A model generated the notes under the pieces. It worked only from the letters and a program-made list of their open reading frames with translations. It was not told the DNA's origin and made no database searches. 64,000 bases of DNA from NCBI RefSeq assembly GCF_003026475.1, contig NZ_PYMC01000002.1, forward strand, positions 372,001 to 436,000, written 5' to 3'. The DNA comes from Photobacterium lipolyticum. Lineage in GTDB: Bacteria; Pseudomonadota; Gammaproteobacteria; Enterobacterales; Vibrionaceae. Made by a program: the position numbers and the translations under genes. Positions 33,460-42,580 of this stretch are shown here, in pieces. Position 1 is the first letter of the stretch. Every line of letters begins with the position of its first letter.

Positions 33460-35091
33460 ATGTTAAATAGAATAATTACTCTAAGTACGGTAGCCCTGCT
33501 ATCCTCAAATGGTGCGTTTGCGCAAGTCGCAAACGGCGACTTTGAAATATGGAATGGCAATACGCCTGATGGCTGGAACGTAATTGACTCAGGGATTGCC
33601 GTTTCCCCATCGGTTACTCAGGTTAAAACCGGTGGTCTCGCAGCAAAAATTTCGGTTAACACTGGGTCACAAAGCAGTACAGACTTTTTACAAACAGTTA
33701 GTGTTGAGCAAGGTAAAACCTATAATTTCGCGGTGTCTCTCTACCACACAGAAGGCAAAGTAAAAGCACGGCTATATGTTGATGGTTATCGAGGTTATTC
33801 TAATAACTCGCAAACCAATCAGTGGCAAGAGATCAGCCACCCTTACACTGCGACTACGAGTAAAAACATTCAGGTAGGTTTGCGCTTCTATGATGTGTCT
33901 GGTTTTGACGGTTCTGAAATCGTCTATGCCGACAACTTCCAACCAACAGAAACCAACACTCCCCCTCCCCCGACGGACGACTGCAGTGATACAACAGCAA
34001 CACTTACTTTAATAACAGACCAGTATGCATCAGAGACAAGCTGGACGCTGAAAAATAGTGGTGGTTCTACCCTGTTTTCAAGCTCTGGTTACGACAACTC
34101 AACCACAAATACCAAAGACATGTGTCTCGCCGATGGGGATTATACATTCGAAATTAGTGATTCATATGGTGACGGTATCTGTTGTACCGTCGGCAACGGC
34201 TCATTCAAACTGGAAGCCAATGACATAACATTAACCTCCGGCGGTGAGTTCAAAGACGGGCAGTCGTTCAGTTTTACCATCGGCGACTCCGGCGCAACTC
34301 AGCCAACCGAACCGACAGTGCTTGATGACTACTATAAGTCAGCTGAAGGTAAAACTGGCTTCGCGCTAAAAACGGCTCTATTCAACATCATCAATAACCA
34401 CAATAGTCAGGGATACGCTGCAATTTGGGATCTGGCAAAAGTTGCCGACCTAGATAACTACTATGAGAAAGATGGATCTATCTTGGATATGTATTCTGAG
34501 AAACCATCAGCCAGTGATTTAGCAAACTTCACAAAAGTGACCAATCAGTGTGGTCAATACAGCAAAGAAGGAGATTGCTACAACCGTGAACACTCGTTCC
34601 CGAAAAGCTGGTTTGGTGGCAAAGTTGAGCCAATGAATTCTGACGGCCATCATATTTTTGCAACCGACGGCTATGTCAACGCTAAACGCAGCAACTGGCC
34701 ATTTGGTGAAGTTGCCACAGCCTCCTATACCTCTAGCAATGGATCCAGACTAGGTTCAGCCGAGTCTGGTCTGGGTTACTCGGGCACGGTTTTTGAGCCA
34801 TTGGACGAGTTTAAAGGTGACTTCGCGCGTGCTTACTTCTACATGGCAACACGTTATGAAAATGAGATAGCGACCTGGGAAGGCAACTCAACCAACTCAA
34901 ATGCGGTTCTTGATGGTACTAACACCACAGTATTTGAATCATGGATGCTCAACATGCTGAAGCGCTGGCACCAGAATGATCCGGTAAGCTCAAAAGAAAT
35001 CGACCGTAATCAGGCTGTTTTCGATTTCCAAGGCAACAGAAACCCATTTATTGATCACCCTGAATTTGTTAACACTATCTGGGGTAACTAA
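33460..35091 (+). CDS. Secreted modular endonuclease I (EndA/Vvn family)
   Basis: 543 aa. The signal peptide MLNRIITLSTVALLSSNGAFA is followed by a carbohydrate-binding-like beta domain (about 22-165), a Pro/Thr linker, a second beta module with the disulfide-type signature DSYGDGICCTVGNGSFKL (about 170-275), and the endonuclease I domain (about 290-543). The nuclease has the His-Me-finger elements YNREHSFPKSWFGG, DGHHIFATDGYVNAKRSNWPFG. Typical Vibrionaceae Dns/Vvn enzymes are about 230 aa, so over half of this protein is added binding modules. A likely role is degrading extracellular or biofilm DNA while tethered to polysaccharide. Eight or more cysteines fit an exported enzyme. Confidence 0.92.
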   Translation: MLNRIITLSTVALLSSNGAFAQVANGDFEIWNGNTPDGWNVIDSGIAVSPSVTQVKTGGLAAKISVNTGSQSSTDFLQTVSVEQGKTYNFAVSLYHTEGKVKARLYVDGYRGYSNNSQTNQWQEISHPYTATTSKNIQVGLRFYDVSGFDGSEIVYADNFQPTETNTPPPPTDDCSDTTATLTLITDQYASETSWTLKNSGGSTLFSSSGYDNSTTNTKDMCLADGDYTFEISDSYGDGICCTVGNGSFKLEANDITLTSGGEFKDGQSFSFTIGDSGATQPTEPTVLDDYYKSAEGKTGFALKTALFNIINNHNSQGYAAIWDLAKVADLDNYYEKDGSILDMYSEKPSASDLANFTKVTNQCGQYSKEGDCYNREHSFPKSWFGGKVEPMNSDGHHIFATDGYVNAKRSNWPFGEVATASYTSSNGSRLGSAESGLGYSGTVFEPLDEFKGDFARAYFYMATRYENEIATWEGNSTNSNAVLDGTNTTVFESWMLNMLKRWHQNDPVSSKEIDRNQAVFDFQGNRNPFIDHPEFVNTIWGN

Positions 35092-35100
35092 TCCGATTTA

Positions 35101-35124
35101 CCCCCGGGACTTCAATCTCGGGGG
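35101..35124 (+). terminator. Terminator after the endonuclease gene
   Basis: CCCCCGGGA and TCTCGGGGG pair with one G-T, loop CTTCAA, followed by TCTTGCTGTT. A weak T-tract but a strong stem ten bases after the stop. Confidence 0.7.
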
Positions 35125-35399
35125 TCTTGCTGTTGCAAGAAAAGGAGATTAACGATTTAAAATCACTAATTGAGGTGCTCCAAGTGAAGTACCTCAACAA
35201 TATTGTGGAGCAGAGCCACCGGGCGGTGAAATGGAAGATCTGTACCGCGCTCGAATTCAAGTCTATCTAGTATCGCCGTTGTTGAGTTATGGCAGATGCA
35301 TAGCGAAGGTCAGGTTTTTGGACTTGATGCCAATAATATAATGGGACATTAAATGGTTGTAATAAAACTTTGTTTTAAGTCTTCAGTTCAAGTGTAAAC

Positions 35400-36275
35400 T
35401 CACTCACGAGTGACAACTTTGCTATCGCTAATTTTCTCCAGGGCCTGCACCCTTTTCTGCAGTTTGTCATCAAACCACTGTCGCCGTAGCTCGTTTATAC
35501 TGCTAACTTTCATCTCATTGTCTAACGAAGTATTTTCTATGATTGACAGACGTTCAGCCAAGTAATCCTTTACCTTCATATTAAAAATTACGCGTTGTTG
35601 ATCTAAGGCTTCCAGCCGTGCAGCAGCTTCTTGTCCTACCAACTCCTGCCTGACTAAAAAACGTTCCTGACTATCCAAAGTGGTCGTTTGTTGTATGCTG
35701 CCTAATAGAGCCGCATTGCTAAATGCTTCTTTTATATTTGGAGACAGGTTATCGAGTTCAGCTTGCCACTGTTCGTATATTTGTTCGGGACTTTCTGCCT
35801 GCTGAGTTATTGTTAATTTTATTATTGCTAACTCGCGTAGCATGTTCTCATCGCTAAAAATTCTTTTGATTTCTTCCGATGTGAAAATTTGCTGTTGAAC
35901 TGCAAGTAATAACTGATGTAGCTGGCTTAAAGAGTTCAAATCGACATCGGTGTATTGTGGCGCTAACTCAAGCAAGGCTTGTTTGTAAGCCAGGTACTTT
36001 TTAAATAAAGCTTCATTTATCCCTTGCTCAAACATTATATTTCTATTCAGTTCTGAATATGTTTTGAAATTTGCCTCAATACCTGGCAGATCAGACTCTC
36101 CGAGACCAGACAGCATGTACTCAAATAAATCCTTGGGGCTTTCGTTATCAACTGTTGTATCGCCTTGAGAACGTACTTGTACTTCCGGTTTATCGGTACT
36201 ACTTAAATCGCATAATAAGACTACGCCAACAAGCAGCCCTATTACACCCACTGTGGCTAACGTAGTCTTTTTCAT
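35400..36275 (-). CDS. lifO: Lipase chaperone (foldase)
   Basis: 291 aa. An N-terminal membrane anchor (TLATVGVIGLLVGVVLLC) precedes an acidic linker and a mostly helical domain that wraps the lipase, including the region LFEYMLSGLGESDLPGI and FKKYLAYKQAL. Lif proteins fold family I.1/I.2 lipases in the periplasm before type II secretion. It sits three bases after the lipase gene, the conserved order. The consensus Lif motif RxxFDY(F/C)LSA(Y)GE appears as ESPKDLFEYMLSGLGE, so the key Phe/Tyr and Glu are kept while the leading Arg is not seen. Confidence 0.87.
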   Translation of the reverse strand: MKKTTLATVGVIGLLVGVVLLCDLSSTDKPEVQVRSQGDTTVDNESPKDLFEYMLSGLGESDLPGIEANFKTYSELNRNIMFEQGINEALFKKYLAYKQALLELAPQYTDVDLNSLSQLHQLLLAVQQQIFTSEEIKRIFSDENMLRELAIIKLTITQQAESPEQIYEQWQAELDNLSPNIKEAFSNAALLGSIQQTTTLDSQERFLVRQELVGQEAAARLEALDQQRVIFNMKVKDYLAERLSIIENTSLDNEMKVSSINELRRQWFDDKLQKRVQALEKISDSKVVTRE

Positions 36276-36278
36276 GAG

Positions 36279-37223
36279 TTACAGTCCTTGCAATTGAAGT
36301 CGATTAGCATGTTGGCGATACAGTGTAACCGGATCGGTTTCAAAAAGATGATGTATACCAAGAAGGCCATTAATTTCATCAAGGTGATTCATTTTATAAT
36401 CATCACGAATCACTTTTCCAAGGTGTGAACTACAGTGCCCGACAAGGCCGTCATTAGGCTCGCTAAAGGCCAATCCCAAAATCGCCAGCACCGGATCAAT
36501 AGGATCCAACAGATTGGTATAAGTTGAGCTTCCTGACCAAGAGTAATAATAGACATTGTTACTGGCCAAGAATTCACCATCAGCGCATGCCGATGTAGGT
36601 ACGCCTTCCGGGTATGATGCATTGAACGCTAATGAGCCCTCTGTAGTCAGAGCCGCCAAGGAAGCTAAACCATCTTGCGGTAAATCTGATCCACCTGATA
36701 GCAAGCCGATTAGTGTGGTTAGGCCGGCCGCTAGTTTCTCGGATAAGCCTTCTACGACAGAGTCTTCAGGTACAGCACCACGTACTATATCAGCGACAGT
36801 TGAGCCTTTATTTACCCCACCAATACTAGTAACAGAAGCAACGAGTTCTGGTGAGACCGACGCTACATAACGGGCTGTCGGAGCCCCATGGCTATGGCCG
36901 ATAAGGTTAACTTTTTCAGCCCCGGTTACTGCAAGTACATTTTCTACTTGCTCCAGCAACTGCTCTCCTCGCAGCTCTGTACTGTTGGTTGCAGAAACTT
37001 GAGCGACATAAACTTTAGCGCCGCTTTTACTTAGTGCATAAGGGATCCCGTAGAAATAGTCGACACCGGCAAGGGTATCAAAGCCAAATAAGCCATGAAC
37101 TAAAACTATAGGATATTGGGTTTCGGTGTACCCTTTCGTCTCAGCTTGTACATAGCTAGAAAAGGCCAGGGCAGAAAAAGGCAGTAAGACCAGTGTTATG
37201 AGTATAATTAGATATTTTTTCAC
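36279..37223 (-). CDS. Secreted triacylglycerol lipase, family I.1
   Basis: 314 aa. The signal peptide ends near YVQA (residue 27). Alpha/beta hydrolase with the oxyanion segment YPIVLVHGLFGFDTLAG, nucleophile elbow GHSHG (Ser111), and likely catalytic Asp and His in the C-terminal part around DPVLAILGLAFSEPNDGLVGH and NHLDEINGLLGIHH. The pattern is that of Pseudomonas/Vibrio family I.1 lipases, which need a foldase and type II secretion. The foldase gene follows immediately. Two Cys (SACADG, GHCSSH) probably form the usual disulfide. Confidence 0.92.
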   Translation of the reverse strand: MKKYLIILITLVLLPFSALAFSSYVQAETKGYTETQYPIVLVHGLFGFDTLAGVDYFYGIPYALSKSGAKVYVAQVSATNSTELRGEQLLEQVENVLAVTGAEKVNLIGHSHGAPTARYVASVSPELVASVTSIGGVNKGSTVADIVRGAVPEDSVVEGLSEKLAAGLTTLIGLLSGGSDLPQDGLASLAALTTEGSLAFNASYPEGVPTSACADGEFLASNNVYYYSWSGSSTYTNLLDPIDPVLAILGLAFSEPNDGLVGHCSSHLGKVIRDDYKMNHLDEINGLLGIHHLFETDPVTLYRQHANRLQLQGL

Positions 37224-37496
37224 GTAACGTCTCCTTGTCTGTCCTCGGATGAGGAAAAGCCAGCTTAATTCCTTTTCGATTTATCTATCTGTGATAACGT
37301 TCAAAAAGACCAATACGCAACCAAATGTGCAGATGTGCTGTTGCAAATAAAGCCCTTTTTTGTGAACTCGAACCTATACCAAGTTAGTTTTCACTTAATC
37401 AATACAGAAATTCAAACCGTGTTGCTCAGCTCTATTTAAGCTTGACGATTAGGATACTGGATTTATATCACTGTAATTAGGTGCAGATGTAGCAAT

Positions 37497-37525
37497 AAAA
37501 AAGCTGTCGGTGAACAGCCTTTTTA
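37497..37525 (-). terminator. Terminator of the 394-aa secreted protein gene
   Basis: A GCTGT/ACAGC stem extended by A5/T5 arms; on the minus strand it ends in TTTTTTATTG. It lies directly after the stop at 37538. Confidence 0.8.
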
Positions 37526-37537
37526 TATAACGTGAAA

Positions 37538-38722
37538 CTACTCAGTCGGGTCAATTGTCAGTGGTGCAAAAGTCGCTTTGGCGTTATTCCCCGCGCCTGG
37601 ATGGTCGGTATAACGTTTACCCTGGCGTATTGTGTAATACACATCAACAAAATCATCATCGTTTGTCATCCAGCTGGCTGGAATTGCTTCGAGGATTTTC
37701 CCTGTTAGCTGAGGTATAACGGCATAAGCTTGTACTTCAGGATCTGGGATTGCCTTTAGTGCTTCGGTAGCAACTTCCAACAACGTTTTCGCCAAATCTT
37801 TATAATTGGTACTGTCATCTTTTTCCATCAGCAACATGTCGGCTGCCGCCCAACGGTATCGCTGCCAGTAGATCAGTACCTGATTCGGGAAATATTCTGT
37901 TTCACTGTAATCAAGGTAGGGCATATCGATAACATCAATCACAGGTTCATCACGGGTAGGATTAACCCCTGTGACAATCGCGTACACCTCGGCTTTACCT
38001 GAAATCCACGGTTCTTGATCATCAGCTAGCCGAATTTTTTCCAATACAGTAGTGGAAATAGAAAGGGGTTCGGATGCCATAGATAAAGCCATTGCACGTG
38101 GTGCTGCATCTGATTGCTCGCCCTGTAACCGCTTAATTTCATCATTCATCGCCTGAATGCCAGCTTCAAGCTCTTTGCGACTATTGGTATCGACAACCAA
38201 TACCGGACGCTCTGGCGCTTCATACACGTCTAGCAGATGAATGTTGCCATTTACGTCGTAGGCTTCGATATAATCCCAGTTCTTATCATTTCCATCAGGT
38301 TCCCAGGCAAATAAGGGAGCCTGCCCTGCCTGCCATCGTGCAAGCATTGCCTGATCTGCCAGGCGTAATTCCATGATCTCATCGGTGTAACCATCAATAC
38401 CTTTTTGCGCTCGCAGTCTCTGGTCAGTTGCCATCATGTTACGAGTAAAAGAAGCCGCTCTTTTACTACGCTTAAATGATTTTAGGGGCGCATTCAGTTT
38501 GTACTGATCAATTTCATTATGCAAAACAGGTGCTAACTGACGGTATTGCCGGCTTAGGCTATAAGCCAGCTCACGTTTAGTTTCTGCAGAAGAAACTTGA
38601 TCTGACAGTGTGGAGTAGGTCGGTAGTGCTATAGATGAAGATAAATCAGCGTCGATGAATGCTTGTGCACTTGGAGTTATAATGGTCCCCAACGCAAATG
38701 CTAAAGGTAGCGCTTTATTCAT
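37538..38722 (-). CDS. Secreted protein of unknown function (possibly DUF3103)
   Basis: 394 aa. A signal peptide MNKALPLAFALGTIITPSAQA is followed by a helical N-terminal half and a mixed C-terminal half with no cysteines and no catalytic motif that I recognise. Phrases such as WDYIEAYDVNGNIHLLDV and VLVVDTNSRKELEAGIQAM suggest a soluble periplasmic or secreted protein. It may belong to the DUF3103 group of Vibrionaceae secreted proteins, but I am unsure of that. It follows the lipase locus on the same strand with its own terminator. Single gene. Confidence 0.75.
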   Translation of the reverse strand: MNKALPLAFALGTIITPSAQAFIDADLSSSIALPTYSTLSDQVSSAETKRELAYSLSRQYRQLAPVLHNEIDQYKLNAPLKSFKRSKRAASFTRNMMATDQRLRAQKGIDGYTDEIMELRLADQAMLARWQAGQAPLFAWEPDGNDKNWDYIEAYDVNGNIHLLDVYEAPERPVLVVDTNSRKELEAGIQAMNDEIKRLQGEQSDAAPRAMALSMASEPLSISTTVLEKIRLADDQEPWISGKAEVYAIVTGVNPTRDEPVIDVIDMPYLDYSETEYFPNQVLIYWQRYRWAAADMLLMEKDDSTNYKDLAKTLLEVATEALKAIPDPEVQAYAVIPQLTGKILEAIPASWMTNDDDFVDVYYTIRQGKRYTDHPGAGNNAKATFAPLTIDPTE

Positions 38723-38892
38723 ACCTTAATTTCCTTCTTATTGTTTATTTACTCTAAATTAGAGCATTGCAATAATTTGTATTCACCTTAGTTATATGTT
38801 TTTCCAGACCTTCCTCACGGTAAATGTATATTTTACTGTACATTCGTGAACCAACTTAACAAAGCCCCTCGTGGGTTTTAATGTAATGAACC

Positions 38893-39029
38893 ATACCAAC
38901 GAAGACACCAAAGAGTGATTTCAGGCACAAAGTGTTTCCATTTTAATTCGTGGTTGATCATTAAGTCGCTTGATTCTATGGGGCATGAAATGATTCTGAG
39001 CTCTGGCTTATTTTGTTTGCAACAGAGCC
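38893..39029 (-). mobile_element. Insertion sequence relic, right end only
   Basis: The segment resembles the reverse complement of about 40310-40430 (shared CGCTTGATTCTATGGG, GATTCTGAGC and TTGCAACAGAGCC). TTGCAACAGAGCC at 39017-39029 looks like the terminal inverted repeat. No transposase frame survives. It abuts the RTX pseudogene. Confidence 0.5.
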
Positions 39030-39849
39030 GCCAGATAGGCGGGTATATCGCTGATCAGCCAGATTTTATCGCCGTCGGCATAACCGATCGCATCAGGCGC
39101 TTCATCCAGGGTCGCGACCAGTGCACCGTTCATTTTCAGGCGGTAACCATTATTGCCGTCTGACTCGATCTATAACTGGTTGGCCGACCAATTTTCCACT
39201 TTCAGAACCTTGCGCCCGTCGTTGCCTTCAAAGCGGATATCCACTACCCGCTCACTGTTACCGATGATCACCACGTCGTCACCGGATCCAGTACGGATCT
39301 GCGTGAGATTGCCGTTACCCACCTGGATTCCGCCAGTTGCGACGATGATGTCGTTGCCAGCGCCAGCAACTGCAACATCAGGGAGAACAGCAGCACCTCA
39401 CCAATCAGCTTGCGGTGGCAGACAAACTCGGGAATAAACCAGGAGACGTCGAAACACAACGCCGCTCCCTGTAGTGCCACCACCTCACCGCTCCACTGTG
39501 CTTGCCACTCTTCCAACGACAACACCTGCGGCAACGGTGCGTCAGGAACCTGGATCAATGCCTGCTCTTCGGTGATCCACGCCAGCACCACAAAACCGCC
39601 ATTCTTTTAACGGTATGCCAGAGGGAGAACTTCCGACGAAATTTTTGCGTAATTCAGCCAGCTTAAGCTCAGGTTCACCCTATGCACCTTGCCGTATTGA
39701 TTTACACGTTTTTTCAACGGCAGATTAAGTGCAGTCTCGACCTGTTTTTCCTGGAACTCCACTCCAGCCAGCTGCAACAGCAGTCGACTGCAGGCCAGTG
39801 CCGAATCCCCTCCCAGGGGATCTGATGATGGCTCATACAAATTCGTCAT
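39008..39849 (-). pseudogene. Chimeric pseudogene: type I secretion ABC transporter N-terminus fused to an RTX protein C-terminus
   Basis: Read on the minus strand. Positions 39849 to about 39355 encode the N-terminal peptidase-like domain and first membrane helix of a LapB/HlyB-type ABC transporter (LLLQLAGVEFQE, EEQALIQVPDAPLPQVLSLE, FDVSWFIPEFVCHRKLIGE). An in-frame TAA interrupts it at LAYR*KNGGFVVLAW. The sequence then passes, in another frame, into AGAGNDIIVATGGIQVGNGN and GSGDDVVIIGNSE, the glycine-rich repeats and tail of a large RTX protein, with a second in-frame stop (TAG, 39170-39172) before the end at 39008. The joint lies in about 14 bases (39354-39367) that fit both partners, so microhomology recombination is likely. 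No function expected. Confidence 0.82.
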
Positions 39850-40117
39850 TTCCTTCTAATATTCATTTTTCGGCGACAGCTAAAAAACCATTTCACTACC
39901 ACACTGCAGGTATCGACATGGTTCAATTTTCAACTACGGTTTACTAAACTCTCAGCTTGTCGCTTTAACAATCAAAGTGATTATATTCACAAGCAGAATA
40001 TTGATAGATGAATCAACACCCCAAATGTATGCATATTTAGGCGCACATGTGGTGATTGGTGTATCAATATTTGAATTTTGTATATTTCTTTAAGGCTGGT
40101 TAAAAATAATGAGGGGG

Positions 40118-40558
40118 GGGACTGTTGCAAGGTTGATGCGGGTATGTAAACCACAGACGATATATACACATATCTCGTTAATTGAGTTCTGTCGTAAAGT
40201 GGTTTTGTCGCAAACTGGAGTGGTAGGTTATGATCTTCGGCAACATTCATATTGCCCAACAATATGGTCATCAAAATTCACAGGCCGGCATGGCTCTGTT
40301 GCATAAAATTAAGACTGGGCTCAGAATCGTTTCTTTGCCCATAGAATCAAGCGATCCAATGACCGCCCCTGAAATCATCCTTTGGTGCCTTCGGTGATAT
40401 GATTCAATACCAATGAGTTACGCAAACCTCTGTGACATGCTTGAAAACGGGGGATTTCTGTTAATCGTATCTTCAATGTTGGAGGTTATTTACCAGTAAT
40501 TATTAAGCTCATCGCAGGTAGATCTGCCTTATCTGATTATTTGATTTGCAACAGTCCC
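40118..40558. mobile_element. 441-bp IS-like relic with 13-bp perfect terminal inverted repeats
   Basis: GGGACTGTTGCAA at 40118-40130 is the exact inverse of TTGCAACAGTCCC at 40546-40558. Inside, 40285-40330 has a second end-like sequence (GGCTCTGTTGCATAAAATT). No intact frame of useful length remains. It could be a deleted IS or a MITE. Parts recur at 28341 and 38893. Confidence 0.6.
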
Positions 40559-40643
40559 AATTGACTGCCTATTGCAATCGCCTCATTTTAAACACATGAC
40601 GTCTTCTGCTTACGACGCCATGTGCTGTCTAAGTTAAACAGGC

Positions 40644-41732
40644 TTATGCTTTTACCAGCTTAAATTTCTGCCACGGCTTGATTTGCTCTAAGAAGCGCAG
40701 GTTAGTATCAGAAACACGGCCAATCACGTTGCTGTTACCGTCATTCTCAAACTCCACCAGCGCAACATGCAGCTCACCTTTATAGCGTGGCAAGTTCGCA
40801 TTTTCGATGATCACATCTCCCTTGCGGATCTTGCGGGCATTTTTCTCCGGAATATCGGCATCCTTGAACTTGAGGCGAGGCATGGTAGAGCGAACAGTGT
40901 AGTCACCGCGATCACCTCGGAAGAAGTGCAGCTCTTCAAAAACGATAGCCTGCTCATCGTCATTCAGATCCACTTCCAGCTCTACATCCAGTGCCACTAG
41001 CCCTTTGTGCAGCTCGCCCAGCTTTTTCAACTCTTCTTCACTTGGGAAGCAGTTAGCAATAATCACATCATCAACTACTCCTGTATAAAACAGATCTTTG
41101 GCTTGCACATCAATCGGCAAGTCACGGTGCTCTTCGATGGTACACAGGCCATCAGCCAACGGCCAAGGGCCTTTCGCGCCTTCTACACCCGAGCTAACAA
41201 AAGCAGCGACACGCAGGCCGTGCTGTTTATAAATCTTTGAGCCGGCAATAAAATGGTCCCGACTCAGGCCTGAGCGTCGCTTAGGGTAGAAGTTATGGCA
41301 ACCAATCAGGTAATCGGTATCTGGATGGAAAGACAGAATGTTATCCAGGTAGCCATTTGCAACACTGCAATTAAGCTCAATTTTCAGGCCATATGGATTA
41401 AATGTCATCAGGGCTTCTTCATTACCAGTGAAGCCTTCATCCAGACGAATACCGTCAACCCCCATATCATTAAAGAAGCTCAAGTTATCGTAGCTAATAC
41501 CCAGATCCTTGAAAATATGCGGCGCGACATCAGCAATGACTTCAAAACCATTTTCTTTTGCGCACAATACCATGTCTTTAAATTCTGCAATGATCTGCTC
41601 TTTATCACCATCTACAGATAACAGGCAGGTAAAGATACGGCTGAAACCGTACTTACCCGCAGTTTCGATATATTCCTTATTACGCTCTAGACTTGCCAGT
41701 TCAGGATAAACAGATATGCCCAACTTTCTCAT
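40644..41732 (-). CDS. MupG-family (DUF871) TIM-barrel protein
   Basis: 362 aa. An N-terminal TIM barrel (LGISVYPELASLERNKEYIE, GVDGIRLDEGFTG, ELNCSVANGYLDNIL, CHNFYPKRRSGL) is joined to a C-terminal cyclophilin-like beta domain (from about 250). Family members include S. aureus MupG, a 6-phospho-N-acetylmuramidase that cleaves MurNAc-6P-GlcNAc from cell-wall recycling. The family is better known from Firmicutes, where it is placed with a MurNAc PTS and MurQ. Neither is seen here, so the substrate is uncertain. The gene sits among IS and tRNA relics and may be acquired. Confidence 0.85.
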   Translation of the reverse strand: MRKLGISVYPELASLERNKEYIETAGKYGFSRIFTCLLSVDGDKEQIIAEFKDMVLCAKENGFEVIADVAPHIFKDLGISYDNLSFFNDMGVDGIRLDEGFTGNEEALMTFNPYGLKIELNCSVANGYLDNILSFHPDTDYLIGCHNFYPKRRSGLSRDHFIAGSKIYKQHGLRVAAFVSSGVEGAKGPWPLADGLCTIEEHRDLPIDVQAKDLFYTGVVDDVIIANCFPSEEELKKLGELHKGLVALDVELEVDLNDDEQAIVFEELHFFRGDRGDYTVRSTMPRLKFKDADIPEKNARKIRKGDVIIENANLPRYKGELHVALVEFENDGNSNVIGRVSDTNLRFLEQIKPWQKFKLVKA

Positions 41733-42580
41733 TAATTTAATTCCTCTGTTTTACTATTAGATTTTAAACGTTAATAACTATTTCTTTTTACGCATGCCAA
41801 TACCGCACTATTGAAACAATGATTATTCACACCGAACATCTTTTCGGCTATATAATCTTTATATATTCGCCAGTAACATAAAAGAGATGCCGTCACTCCA
41901 ACCATCATGTGTAAATAATCCAGACCATTAAGAAACAACCCTGTTCCTATATAATCATCTATTAAAGGTGATGTCATTTTCTCAACCTGGCACATTCTCC
42001 GGATAAATATGAAAGCCGCCGTTTAACGGGTCAATCCATTATGAGGTCCAGTTATTGTCGATACTGGTTTTAAATGATAGGCAAGAGGCTGCCCAAAGGT
42101 GATATTAACCATTATTAAGTTTCATCACCGTCTTGATTCATATATTTCACGACTCTTAAGGTTCAGGCATGAAAATATTTTTGTCCTTAAACGTCAAAGA
42201 TCATCATTATCATCAAACTAAGGCAATGGTAAACGCACGATTTTTCGGGTTGGTTCGCAAATATATAATTCATCAAGCAACAAATTACAAAAAAGAAACA
42301 AATAAGATAGAGGCTACTCGATGAGATCTCTTTCCTAGCCCATTTCTGCTCAGGCAACGAAAACTTAAGCCCTACGACTTGTTGGTTCCCTTAAGCGATG
42401 CCGTGTGACGTTTCACAAAATCGCTGTCAGCCCAAGTTACATTGATTACCCCTGAGAGGCCAATAATGTAGTGAGAGACAGTGGGTTGCTGACAACGCAA
42501 AAAGGCCAGCATTTCTGCTTGCCTTTCTATTTTGGCGGAGCTGATCTTCAGCGAAAAACTTAAGTTGCGCTGAATTATGA
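41733..42580. other. Mostly non-coding region with a tRNA-terminator-like relic
   Basis: A 74-codon frame at 41771-41995 (minus) has hydrophobic residues but no ribosome site or family match that I trust. At about 42496-42540 the sequence AAAAAGGCCAGCATTTCTGC, ending TTGGCGGAGC, resembles the terminator and CCA end of the tRNA-Asp locus at 53718-53764. Confidence 0.4.

Noticed and set aside
41771..41995. 74-codon minus-strand frame before the MupG-family gene
   Set aside because: Somewhat hydrophobic, faintly like a heme-copper oxidase segment, but no ribosome site and no convincing family pattern.
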